A DNA stretch of 41,229 nt, taken from positions 1 to 41,229 of the forward strand of contig JAITWM010000125.1 in the NCBI GenBank assembly GCA_031285265.1. The letters run 5' to 3'. The stretch comes from Lysobacteraceae bacterium (GTDB lineage Bacteria; Pseudomonadota; Gammaproteobacteria; Xanthomonadales; Xanthomonadaceae). Under the pieces are notes generated by a model. The model had not been told where the DNA came from. It did no database searches and was given only the letters and a program-made list of their open reading frames with translations. Below, piece after piece: positions 1 to 10,523 of this stretch. Within the stretch, counting starts at the first letter, position 1. Every line of letters starts with the position of its first letter. Position numbers and translations under genes: made by a program.

Positions 1-1094
1 ATCTGCGATGCCTTGCGAGAAGCAACCACGGGCCCTTTGGCCTGCAATCCGGCAACATAGGCATCGGCGGCGGCGGCGAACGCCTCCGGCAACTCGCCGT
101 GCGAGCGGCGGGCCAGCTCTGCGGCTTCTGCCGGATAATGCGCAGCATAACGATCGAACAGGTTATTCCATAGTGCTTCGCGCGCGATACCTCCATTGAC
201 CGAGCGCCAACCGTCATAGATCACGCCGGGAATCTCGAACGGGCCATACGGCCAGTCCAATGCCGCCCGTGTCGCAGCGATCTCTTCCCCACCCAGTGGG
301 GCGCCATGCACGGACTCTTTGCCGGCACGATTCGGCGAACCGAATCCGATCGTCGTGCGACAGCATATCAATGTCGGCCGACCACCATCGGCCATTGCCA
401 TTTCGATCGCCGCTTTGATCGATTCCGGGTCCTGCCCGTCCACGGCGCGCACCACTTGCCATCCATAAGCTTCGAACCGAGCGGGCGTGTCGTCGGTGAA
501 CCAGCCTTGGGTATCTCCGTCGATCGAAATATGGTTGTCGTCCCAAAAGCAGATCAATTTGCCTAGTTTCCAGGTTCCCGCCAATGATGCGGCTTCATGC
601 GAGATGCCTTCCATCAGGCAACCATCACCGAGAAACACCCAGGTACGATGATCGACGATTTCATACTCGGGACGATTGTATTTACGCGCCAGCAGCTTTT
701 CGGCCAACGCCATGCCCACGGCATTGGCGAGACCTTGGCCGAGCGGACCGGTCGTCGTTTCCACGCCCGGTGTCGCATGCCGCTCCGGATGCCCGGCGGT
801 CTTGCTATGCAACTGCCGGAATTGCTTGATGTCATCCAGCGACACGTCATAACCGGACAGGTGCAGCAGCGCATAGTGCAGCATCGAGCCATGACCGTTA
901 GACAGAACGAAACGATCGCGATTGAACCAATGCGGATTGCCCGGATTGTGGATCAAGTAGTCGTTCCACAATACTTCCGCAATATCCGCCATGCCCATGG
1001 GCATTCCCGGATGACCGGATTTCGCCGCTTCGACAGCGTCAATAGAAAGAAAACGAATAGCGTTGGCAAGTTGGCGGCGGGTAGGCGTGGTCAT
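1..1094 (-). CDS. tkt: Transketolase, N-terminal part (runs off the window)
   Basis: The enzyme moves two-carbon ketol units between sugar phosphates in the pentose phosphate pathway, using thiamine diphosphate and a divalent metal in the cytoplasm. Translation from the ATG at 1094 gives [16 protein letters not shown], then [44 protein letters not shown], the cofactor motif [13 protein letters not shown] and the metal/diphosphate segment [11 protein letters not shown]. All are hallmarks of the transketolase PP domain. About 364 codons are visible with no stop. The family is normally about 660-670 residues, so the Pyr and C-terminal domains lie beyond base 1. I exclude DXP synthase because the H-G-S-M-L-H arrangement and N-terminus follow transketolase. 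It stands alone here, with about 270 bp separating it from the upstream symporter gene. Family assignment is firm; the isoform is not determined. Confidence 0.95.
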   Translation of the reverse strand, partial: MTTPTRRQLANAIRFLSIDAVEAAKSGHPGMPMGMADIAEVLWNDYLIHNPGNPHWFNRDRFVLSNGHGSMLHYALLHLSGYDVSLDDIKQFRQLHSKTAGHPERHATPGVETTTGPLGQGLANAVGMALAEKLLARKYNRPEYEIVDHRTWVFLGDGCLMEGISHEAASLAGTWKLGKLICFWDDNHISIDGDTQGWFTDDTPARFEAYGWQVVRAVDGQDPESIKAAIEMAMADGGRPTLICCRTTIGFGSPNRAGKESVHGAPLGGEEIAATRAALDWPYGPFEIPGVIYDGWRSVNGGIAREALWNNLFDRYAAHYPAEAAELARRSHGELPEAFAAAADAYVAGLQAKGPVVASRKASQ

Positions 1095-1364
1095 AAAAGA
1101 AGAAATTTGCGGTTCGAAGGAAACCCGGCAATCGCGGGCCGCCTATTGTCCCATGCCGCAAACCAAAACATACAAACAAATACCATCAAATTCATGTCGC
1201 TCGCACCCGATGTGATGCCCCCATGACGACACGTCGGTCCATCATCCGTGAATCCTCTCGCAACCATTGTTTTCATCCATCGACATGACTCCGGCCATAG
1301 CCGCAACATCATCGATATATCGCACTCGGCAAAACCTGCGATCCGGCGTCCATCGCAGCGTCCG

Positions 1365-2669
1365 TCATATCGCCTGGGATTCCGGAATATCCTTCTCGCT
1401 TTTCGATACCAACGTCGCCAGAACGAGATCACCGCTCACGTTCAACGTCGTTCTGCACATATCCAAAAACCGGTCCACTCCCAAAATGATGCCGATACCT
1501 TCCGGAGGAATACCGACCATCGCGCAGATCATCGCGATGACCGGCAATGATCCTGCCGGCACGCCAGCGGTTCCTATGCCACCGAGAATACAGACGAACA
1601 TCACCGTGACCTGCTGCCCAAAGGTGAGATCCACGCCAAAGAACTGCGCCAAAAAAATGACCGTCACGCCTTCGAACAGCGCGGTACCGTTCTGATTGGC
1701 GGTCGCACCTACCGTCAACACGAATCGAGACACCTTGTTCGGAAGTTGCAGATTGCGTTCCGCGACCCGCAATGCAGTCGGCAACGTCGCGTTACTGGAA
1801 GCGGTGGAAAACGCCATGACCATCACTTCCTGTATCGCCTTGAAGAATTTCAATGGCGACCACCCGGCGTATTTCACGGCGATCGAATAGACCACGATCA
1901 TGTGCAGCCCCAATGCCAGAACCACCACTCCCACATACGCGCCGAGTCGATACAACAATTCCCAGCCAAACAATGCCGCCAAGTTGAACATGAAGCAGAA
2001 CACCGCATAAGGCGCCAACCTGATCACCAATCCGATCAGCGTCATCGATATCTCGAACAAGCCTTGGATGCCATGCTTGAGCGTATTGGCCGCATCGGTA
2101 CGAACCAACACCAGACCGATACCTACCATCAATGCGAAAAACATCACGCTCAGAATTTCGTTGTTTGCAGCCGCACCAATCACATTTTCCGGAACAATCG
2201 AAATCAGCATCTTGAAGCCACTGGGATGCTCGACATTACTCCGGATAATCGCCTGAGCACGGTCGGACCCCTCTCGCAGCATCTGCTCGGCGATACCATG
2301 ATCGACACCGCCGCCCGGCCTGATCACATTCACCAGCACCAGTCCGATCAGAACCGCGATCCCGGAAATAAATACCGTGTAACCAAGCGTTTTCCAGCCG
2401 ATCCGCCCCAACGAGCGGATGTCGCCCATTTCCGCAACACCGATCACCAATGCGGAAAAAAGCAACGGGATGACCAACATGAAAATCAGACGCAAGAACA
2501 CGGTCCCCGCCGGCTGCGTGACGTAATCGGTCAGCCACTTCACCCACGTCGCATCACTGCCAACCGTGAGATGAACGATCATCCCCAACACCAATCCCAG
2601 TCCAAAACCGATCGCCATCTTCCAATAAAGTGGAAGGCCGGTTTTATGGGGCAATCGGGTTCGACTCAT
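1365..2669 (-). CDS. Dicarboxylate/amino acid:cation symporter (GltP/DctA family)
   Basis: A 434-residue secondary transporter of the DAACS family (SLC1-like fold) in the inner membrane, importing glutamate, aspartate or C4-dicarboxylates with H+ or Na+. Sequence marks include several N-terminal hydrophobic helices, the serine-rich re-entrant loop STASSNATLPT, the TM7 motif TANQNGTALFEG (counterpart of NMDGT), the loop AGVPAGSL and the TM8 segment GVDRFLDMCRTTLNVSGD. These residues line the substrate and cation sites in GltPh-type proteins. Length is typical. GAGGAA lies about 7 nt before the ATG and supports this start. It is a single gene between tkt and the Bat cluster. Substrate and coupling ion cannot be decided by reading, so I give no symbol. 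Confidence 0.93.
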   Translation of the reverse strand: MSRTRLPHKTGLPLYWKMAIGFGLGLVLGMIVHLTVGSDATWVKWLTDYVTQPAGTVFLRLIFMLVIPLLFSALVIGVAEMGDIRSLGRIGWKTLGYTVFISGIAVLIGLVLVNVIRPGGGVDHGIAEQMLREGSDRAQAIIRSNVEHPSGFKMLISIVPENVIGAAANNEILSVMFFALMVGIGLVLVRTDAANTLKHGIQGLFEISMTLIGLVIRLAPYAVFCFMFNLAALFGWELLYRLGAYVGVVVLALGLHMIVVYSIAVKYAGWSPLKFFKAIQEVMVMAFSTASSNATLPTALRVAERNLQLPNKVSRFVLTVGATANQNGTALFEGVTVIFLAQFFGVDLTFGQQVTVMFVCILGGIGTAGVPAGSLPVIAMICAMVGIPPEGIGIILGVDRFLDMCRTTLNVSGDLVLATLVSKSEKDIPESQAI

Positions 2670-2806
2670 TCACGCATTCCTCGACACGATACGTGAACCA
2701 GCTTAACAAACCGGAAGATACGGTATGTCAATCATCCGGCCGCATCGCAGATCGCCCAACCGGAAGCACCGATATTCCCCCGTCTTCGGCCAATAGCGAT
2801 ATCACC

Positions 2807-4548
2807 CTACGAATCAGACCGCCGCTGCGGATACAACGGCGGCAGAATCTGTATTTCTTCTATAGCCGGAACGGTCCGCCAACGCGGACCTTCGCGAAAT
2901 GCCGCGCGTAATGCCGATCTTGCCGTCGCTGCATCGACACCGGCTCCCCAGCAGGCCTGCTGCAATTGCACTACGGCTTCGCGCTGCCGGTGATCTCCAA
3001 GATGCTCGATCAACGCATCCATATCCGGTAAAACCGGCGAAGTCATATGCAAAAGAACATGGCCGACTTCCTGCAAATCCCCCGTATCGAGAATATGGCG
3101 CAATTCCGTCACGGTAAGCTTACGTCCCGTGCTGTCCGGCAAGTCATCCGGCATTGCCGCTGATGGCAATGAACGCCTGCGACGATACTGCCAATAAAAA
3201 AATGCGCCTAAAGAAACCAACCATAAGCACGCCATCGCCATTGTCAGCTCCTTCCACGGCAAACGCTCGACGCGGACTTCCGCCCGATCCGTCGTTGCGG
3301 AAGCCGTCGATGACATGTCGACGCCATCGGTATCGACTGTGGCGGATACATCGCCCGGAACAGAAACCGTAGCGGCATCGCCGGCTGCGACCGTCAATGT
3401 AATCGCCGGCAACGCCGCTACGCTCGCTTCGCTGGTGGTGGTGTTCCACCAATCGATATGCATTCCGGGCACGGACAGATCGCCCGCTCGCGATGGCACG
3501 ATGGAATAACGCCGCCTCATCCGCAAGTGCGGCAATCCATCGACAAAAGATTCGCTGTATTCGATCGGCTCCGCAAACACTTGCGCGCCAGGGATGGAAT
3601 ATTCAGGCCATGACGGAAACTGCGGTTTGGTCGCGCCCTGCGCAATGACCTCCACTTCCACCATAGTCGCTTCGCCAACACGGAACTGCTTCGGCAAAGA
3701 CACATAACGCAATGATAGGTTGCGCAATGGCAACCACGGTTGGACAGCATCATCCGGCAGTGGGCGAACTTGCAGTGTTACGGATCGACCAACTGCATGC
3801 AATTCGCTGGTACCTCCTAGAAAATGATCATATATCCCTTGCGATAGCTGACCGGAAAACTGCGGCGCCGGCAGTTGCAACTCTCCGCTGCGTTCGGGCA
3901 CCAGTAGAAACCGCCGCTCGACGACGTTATAACGCCGCTCATTGATGACACGGCTGGATTGCAGATCGTTGCCGATCCGCTGCAAAGCCGCGCCATCGGG
4001 CGCGGCGAGATCCAATTGCCCTGAAACAATCGGCACCGCGTAATACAACCGCAATATGACACCGACGTTCTGCTGCACATAAGGACGCGATTGATCCACC
4101 TCCATCTCAAGAAAAACATCCTGATCCGATGACTGTGTTTGACTACCGGCGATAACCGTCAATGCAAGCGGCTGGGTATATTCATTTCCCACCTTCAACG
4201 CCGGAATGGTCAACTCCCCCATTCGCTCCGGCGCCAATGCCAAACCGAACCGTACCCGCTTCGACACTTCCCCATTGATTATGGAAAACTCTTGCCGGCG
4301 CTGTGGATTGCTTATCTTGAATTCCTGATGCAATGGCGTGTAATCGGGTACTGCGTGTACTTGGTCGGTTTCGATATTCAACGTAACGACCTGTCCTTGC
4401 GCAATTTGCGTACGATCCAGCCAGGCGCGTGTCGTAGCTGGCGCATTACTGGAAATCGATGACAGAACAACGACAATCCATAACCAACACCCAACGATCC
4501 GCCTTGTAAATGCACTTTGCACGATCTGCGTGGACAATCCGTTCTCGT

Positions 4549-4552
<4 letters not shown>
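2807..4552 (-). CDS. BatD-like protein, last gene of the Bat cluster
   Basis: A 581-residue membrane-anchored periplasmic protein of the BatD (oxygen tolerance) family. It has an N-terminal hydrophobic segment (about residues 18-38, likely signal/anchor), a long beta-rich region typical of BatD (RTQIAQGQVVTLNIETD near the start), one C-terminal transmembrane helix (LTMAMACLWLVSLGAFFYW) followed by basic residues, and a cytoplasmic helical tail. BatD proteins occur with MoxR ATPases and VWA proteins and are thought to help assemble or protect envelope complexes; the mechanism is not established. The start overlaps the previous stop as ATGA (4549-4552), indicating translational coupling. No catalytic motif is visible, so the call rests on architecture and position as well as sequence. 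Confidence 0.85.
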
Positions 4553-6254
<1,702 letters not shown>

Positions 6255-6258
<4 letters not shown>

Positions 6259-7271
6259 GCTGTTTTCCTCGGCCAAAGGAATCCAAGCAGCAATAGCCCC
6301 AATGCCAACGCCAACGGCCAGTGATAACGCTCTATTTTCGGACGCATCGACAAGTCTTTTGCCTTGACCGGCTCCAAATGATTGAGCTCGTTATAAATAG
6401 CGACGAGTTCTCTGGTATCGCGTGCGCGAAAAAACCGTCCTCCGGTTGCTTCGGCAATCTGTTGCAATGTCGCCTCATCGATACTCTCGTCATTGACCGG
6501 AATACGAACTCCGAGCAAAGAAAAGATGCTATTTGAAGCATTGCCGCCAAAAGCGATCGTATAAACACGCACGTGTTCGGCTTTTGCCAATTCCGCCGCC
6601 TTCATCGGCTCCAGCACGCCTGCGTTGTTGACTCCATCTGTCAACAGGATCAATACGCGCTCCCCCTCCGGCTGTTCGCGTAACCGTTTGACCGACAGAC
6701 CAATGGCGTCGCCCAATGCGGTATCCCTTCCCGCCAGGCCGACGACGCTATCGCGCAACTGGTCACGGACCGAATCATGATCCAATGTCAGCGGTGTCAA
6801 AACGTAAGCCCGCTCGCCGAACACCAACAAGCCGATGCGGTCCCCGGTGCGACGTTCCAAAAAATCCGCCAACACTGCTTTCGCCGCCGTCAATCGGTCC
6901 ACCACACGCCCGCCCAGCTCCATATCCGGCTCGGACATGGAGCCGGATAGATCGACCGCCAACATCATTTGTCGACCTTGTTGCGGCAATTCCACCTTGT
7001 CGCCTAGTTGCTGCGGACGTGCAATGGCAGTACACAGCAAAATCCATACCAGCCAAGGCAATACCCTCATCCTCCTGGAGAAGGAGTGTCCGCCGATGCC
7101 CATCAACGCTTTCCATTGGGGGCCATAAGGAACGCGCAACGCAGCCGCTTCGGAACGCCGTGGCGGCAAGACCCATTTCACCAGCCATGGCAACGGCAAT
7201 ATCAGCCATGCCCACGGCCAGGCAAAGTCATCGAACACACCATGCCAATACACCGCATTCGCCATGTTCAT
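6255..7271 (-). CDS. VWA-domain membrane protein (BatA-type)
   Basis: A 338-residue inner-membrane protein with a von Willebrand factor A domain exposed to the periplasm. It has an N-terminal hydrophobic segment (WAWLILPLPWLVKWV), a second (MRVLPWLVWILLCTAIA), then a VWA domain with an intact MIDAS motif DLSGSMS, the distal threonine region and ILLTDGVNNAG, and a C-terminal helix (WPLALALGLLLLGFLWP). BatA proteins work with MoxR ATPases and DUF58 proteins in metal-dependent protein-protein contacts. Both ends overlap neighbours by ATGA: the start with the DUF4381 gene stop, the stop with the next VWA gene start. The four genes from DUF4381 to BatD are therefore tightly coupled. A second ATG two codons in could also serve. 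Confidence 0.92.
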
Positions 7272-7720
7272 CGACGTCCAGCCATCAGCGTCAAGAAACG
7301 CGCACGCGCCACCGCTTTGAAGCGCGCGAAAACCTCTGGGTCCACTTGTCTCAGGTATGCCCCTTCGAGCAATACCTGTCCCGGTCCCATCAAAAAATCA
7401 CGCCGTTTCTCGCCATCCAGGAAGCGCAGCCAGTCCTCGCCGTGCAAACGGTCCGCTTCCTTGTCCACCCGCCGCGCCGCACGCCGTAATAGTTCCGACA
7501 TGGCAGCCAACTTTTCCGGAGATGCCTCGCCCTGGCATGTTTGATCGAACAATGTCATCCATTGCCGATATCTTCGCCGACACCGGACCAGCCATATGGT
7601 TCCCAACACCAGTAACAACAGCGCACCGCCGGCAAGTACCCACCAGCCCGGAGCGGGCGGCCACCAGGAAGGCGGCGGCGGAAAATGCACATCGTGCAAA
7701 GGCAGGTCGGCAGGATTCAT
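7268..7720 (-). CDS. DUF4381 membrane protein of the Bat cluster
   Basis: A small protein of about 150 residues with one transmembrane helix (GWWVLAGGALLLLVLGTIWLV) preceded by the family signature HDVHFPPPPSWWPPAPGWW, then a basic, helical cytoplasmic tail. DUF4381 proteins sit between DUF58 and the first VWA gene in many gammaproteobacterial MoxR loci. They are probable membrane partners of the VWA proteins, with no known catalytic role. The ATG at 7720 is preceded by GTG at 7723, either of which is in frame; GGTG lies about 7 nt before the ATG. The stop overlaps the following gene by 4 bp, while a 97-bp spacer separates this gene from DUF58 upstream. Confidence 0.88.
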   Translation of the reverse strand: MNPADLPLHDVHFPPPPSWWPPAPGWWVLAGGALLLLVLGTIWLVRCRRRYRQWMTLFDQTCQGEASPEKLAAMSELLRRAARRVDKEADRLHGEDWLRFLDGEKRRDFLMGPGQVLLEGAYLRQVDPEVFARFKAVARARFLTLMAGRR

Positions 7721-7817
7721 CACAAATCACCGCTCCCATCATCGAGATGAAGTCTCACGTTTCTGGGAATTTCCATAGGCCGATATGCTCTCCTTGTCCT
7801 ACGACTCGATATTCTGA

Positions 7818-8726
7818 TCATCTCGAGACCGCCGTTCTTGCCGCACCGCCATCCATCGCAGGCATCAACCAGGACTCGGTGGGATCGTCAGTGAACAACT
7901 CGCGGACTCGAACGCCATAATGCGGCAACTCCTCCATTGCCATCTTTATGGGCTCAACGAACAGTCGCTCCCACTCCAAACGTTGCGAGGCATCGTCCAG
8001 TGCCAATTCGAATCGATGTCCTTCTGCAGTAAACGGCAATGCCGCAAACGGCGGAGCCACTTCGAGAGGATCGCTCAGCAACACGACCGTTACTTCGCCG
8101 TGCGTCGTCAGGGCCAGCCAACACGCAGCCGGTATCGCGGAAAGACTCGATGGATCGGCCAGCACCACCAAGCGCGAACCGGGCCGGAGCAGCCGCACCG
8201 CATGCTCCAATGCCAACGCCAATCCCGCATCGTCTTCTGGCTGTTGCGAGTACCAACGGACCAACGCATTCAATACGCGCATGCCGCCACGCGTACCGCC
8301 CGCAGGCGAAATCAGCGCCTCTCCCAGACTGCCGCGCAATGCCGCAACGCGATCGCCGGCACGCAATGCCATCCAGACGGCCAATGCGCCGGCGCGCGCT
8401 GCCTGTACCGATTTAAACCGTATTCGCGTCCCGAAGTACAGAGATGCGGACGTATCAGCCACTAGCAATGTCAGCTGTTCTCGTTCCGCCTGGAACAATT
8501 TCGTATGTGTCCGCCCGCTGCGTGCAGTCAACCGCCAATCGATATGCCGCACTTCATCGCCGGGAACATAGTCACGCGACTCCGCATATTCCATACCTCG
8601 ACCACGCTGATTCGACATCATGGTGCCGCTCACTCCATGACGTCCACGCCGCAATGGCGACTTCCGCGGCGTCAATGCGCGTAACGCAACCAGTTCGGCC
8701 AACGTCGGTTTGAGTCCATCGCTCAT
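7818..8726 (-). CDS. DUF58 domain protein of the MoxR/Bat cluster
   Basis: A 302-residue soluble protein with the DUF58 signature GRGMEYAESRDYVPGDEVR followed by HIDWRLTARSG. After this comes a VWA-like fold (LTLLVADTSASLYFG, where the MIDAS-like motif is DTSAS). Family members are usually encoded immediately after moxR and act with the ATPase and VWA proteins, possibly as substrate adaptors; direct function is unproven. Length is typical for the shorter, non-membrane class. The spacer to moxR (384 bp) is long for this cluster, so it may have its own promoter there. No frameshift or missing block was noticed. Confidence 0.9.
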   Translation of the reverse strand: MSDGLKPTLAELVALRALTPRKSPLRRGRHGVSGTMMSNQRGRGMEYAESRDYVPGDEVRHIDWRLTARSGRTHTKLFQAEREQLTLLVADTSASLYFGTRIRFKSVQAARAGALAVWMALRAGDRVAALRGSLGEALISPAGGTRGGMRVLNALVRWYSQQPEDDAGLALALEHAVRLLRPGSRLVVLADPSSLSAIPAACWLALTTHGEVTVVLLSDPLEVAPPFAALPFTAEGHRFELALDDASQRLEWERLFVEPIKMAMEELPHYGVRVRELFTDDPTESWLMPAMDGGAARTAVSR

Positions 8727-9110
8727 CGGGTCACTTCACTGACAACTACCGGAACATCTATCGATCGCCGATCCATTCCTGTTCCCATTGAATCTGCCGT
8801 GAGGGACATCAGTGCCGTCCTTCCCACAGATCATCAACGATTTTTGAATCTCCATGGTTTCAACTCCCAAAGAATCATCAATGGAATCAGAATTATGTGC
8901 TTGGCTAAAGTCCCGCATAAAAGGTCGAGTACCTACCCAGCCTGTCTAGTAAATACGTCTTAAAACAAGTCATTTTTTATTTACATGGAAAGGATAGACA
9001 TGCGAGGGCGGTTCAATCTATAGGAACTTTAGTTAAGTACATAATTCCGAATGGAATACACCCCTGCCCCATTGTTCCTTGAACAAACACACCGAATGTC
9101 CCGATCGATT
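8727..9110. other. Gene-free spacer between moxR and DUF58 genes
   Basis: This 384-bp stretch has no convincing coding region. The part from about 8930 to 9060 is visibly AT-richer than its flanks, with runs such as ATTTTTTATTTACA, suggesting promoter or transcript-end function for the minus-strand genes. I see no good inverted repeat with a T-run and no clear -35/-10 pair. Short open frames here look random. Confidence 0.5.
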
Positions 9111-10136
9111 TCATGGCAATGGCACCCGCTCCAGCAACGCTCTGACCAACCGTTCTCCGTCCCAACCTTCCGCAGCGGCTTCGTAGCTGGGGAGCACGCG
9201 ATGGCGCAGTACATCCGGCGCAACCATGCGTACATCATCCGGGGTCACATAATCGCGACCCGCTAACCATGCGCGGGCGCGGGCACAACGCTCCAACGAA
9301 ATCGACCCGCGAGGACTCGCGCCCCAAGCGATACGTCGCGCCAATTCCGCATCGTAAGGTCGCGCATCCCGCGAAGCGAGCACCAGTTCGATCAAATAAC
9401 GCTCCAACTGTGGCGCGACATGCAGATCCAACACCTTTTGACGCGCCGAAAACACCTCGTCCTGCGTCAATCGCTTGGAGAATCCACCTGTTGCGACAGA
9501 AGATACGCTACGCGCGTTTTCTCGGGCCAAACGCAGAATCTCCGATTCTTTGTCCGCATCGGGATATCCGATACGGACATGCATCAAGAATCTGTCCAAT
9601 TGTGCTTCGGGCAGCGGGAATGTGCCTTCCTGCTCGATCGGGTTCTGTGTTGCCATCACCAGGAAAAGCCGTGGTAGCTTGTATGTGCGGCGTCCGACCG
9701 TCACCTGACGCTCTCCCATTGCCTCCAGCAACGCCGACTGCACTTTCGCGGGAGCTCGATTTATCTCATCCGCCAACAATACCGAATGAAAAATCGGTCC
9801 TGCCTGAAATTCGAATCTCCCTTCTTGCGGCTTCCAAATTTCAGTACCCGTCAGATCAGCGGGCAGCAAATCCGGCGTAAACTGCACGCGAGCGAAATCC
9901 GCCTCCAGATGTGACGCCAATATCCGTATCGCGGTCGTCTTGGCCAGTCCCGGCGCACCTTCCACCAGCAAGTGGCCATCGGCCAACAAAGCGATCAACA
10001 AGCGTTCTATCAATTCCGCTTGGCCGACAATCGCTTCCGAAAGACGCTGCCGTAAGCCACGAAATGCGTCATACACTGGATTGACCGCTGTGCTTTCCGA
10101 CATAAGGGTGGATTCTGGTACAGAGGGTGTATCCAT
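9111..10136 (-). CDS. MoxR family AAA+ ATPase
   Basis: A 341-residue cytoplasmic ATPase of the MoxR clade of AAA+ proteins, thought to act as a chaperone that remodels VWA-linked partners encoded downstream. Visible motifs: Walker A EGAPGLAKT (residues about 59-67), Walker B LLADEINRAP (acidic pair near 123-124), sensor 1 MATQNP, FPLPEAQLDRF, and the sensor 2 region ASPRGSISLERCARA. Length and order are normal. The first ATG (10136) is used here; a second at about 10103 (MSESTAVN) is possible because neither has a strong Shine-Dalgarno sequence. It heads the cluster moxR, DUF58, DUF4381, VWA, VWA-TPR, BatD on one strand. Confidence 0.95.
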   Translation of the reverse strand: MDTPSVPESTLMSESTAVNPVYDAFRGLRQRLSEAIVGQAELIERLLIALLADGHLLVEGAPGLAKTTAIRILASHLEADFARVQFTPDLLPADLTGTEIWKPQEGRFEFQAGPIFHSVLLADEINRAPAKVQSALLEAMGERQVTVGRRTYKLPRLFLVMATQNPIEQEGTFPLPEAQLDRFLMHVRIGYPDADKESEILRLARENARSVSSVATGGFSKRLTQDEVFSARQKVLDLHVAPQLERYLIELVLASRDARPYDAELARRIAWGASPRGSISLERCARARAWLAGRDYVTPDDVRMVAPDVLRHRVLPSYEAAAEGWDGERLVRALLERVPLP

Positions 10137-10457
10137 GAGTGATCATCGATGAAGTCCGAGCGCTATTTTGACTGATCGTACCTTCATTGGTTCAGTCAGC
10201 AACATATCCCAGGCATTCAATACGCCCTGTGTACCGGCAATCATCCGCCGTGTAATCCGGGCCTAATACTGGATTTACCGATGAATTCGACAACAGGGCT
10301 ATCATCGACGGCAGATTGCGATGCAGACATGCCACCGACTTCGCCGCATGAAGCCCGCATTCCATTGGATTCATCTCATCGGATACGACGCTATAAGCGA
10401 ATTTTGTACTCCATCGGCCACCGGGTATAGCACCGGTCAAAAGCAGCAACTGGACAT
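10137..10457. other. Gene-free region between moxR and the pilQ terminator
   Basis: About 320 bp with no supported gene. It must carry the moxR promoter on the minus strand, but I find no sequence close to consensus. Short open frames on both strands lack ribosome binding sites and recognisable protein features. Confidence 0.5.
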
Positions 10458-10489
10458 AAAAAAAGCGGAGCCATGTCGATGGCTCCGCT
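10458..10489 (-). terminator. Rho-independent terminator after pilQ
   Basis: A perfect 11-bp inverted repeat (AGCGGAGCCAT / ATGGCTCCGCT) with a 4-nt loop, followed on the minus strand by seven T residues. It lies about 35 bp downstream of the pilQ stop and ends the pilMNOPQ transcript. Confidence 0.93.
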
Positions 10490-10523
10490 CCTATTCCAAT
10501 TCGAAACAACGATTGAAAACCGT

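Noticed and set aside
8736-8918. Small minus-strand gene between moxR and DUF58
   Set aside because: A 60-codon frame without Shine-Dalgarno sequence, domain or hydrophobic signal; probably chance.
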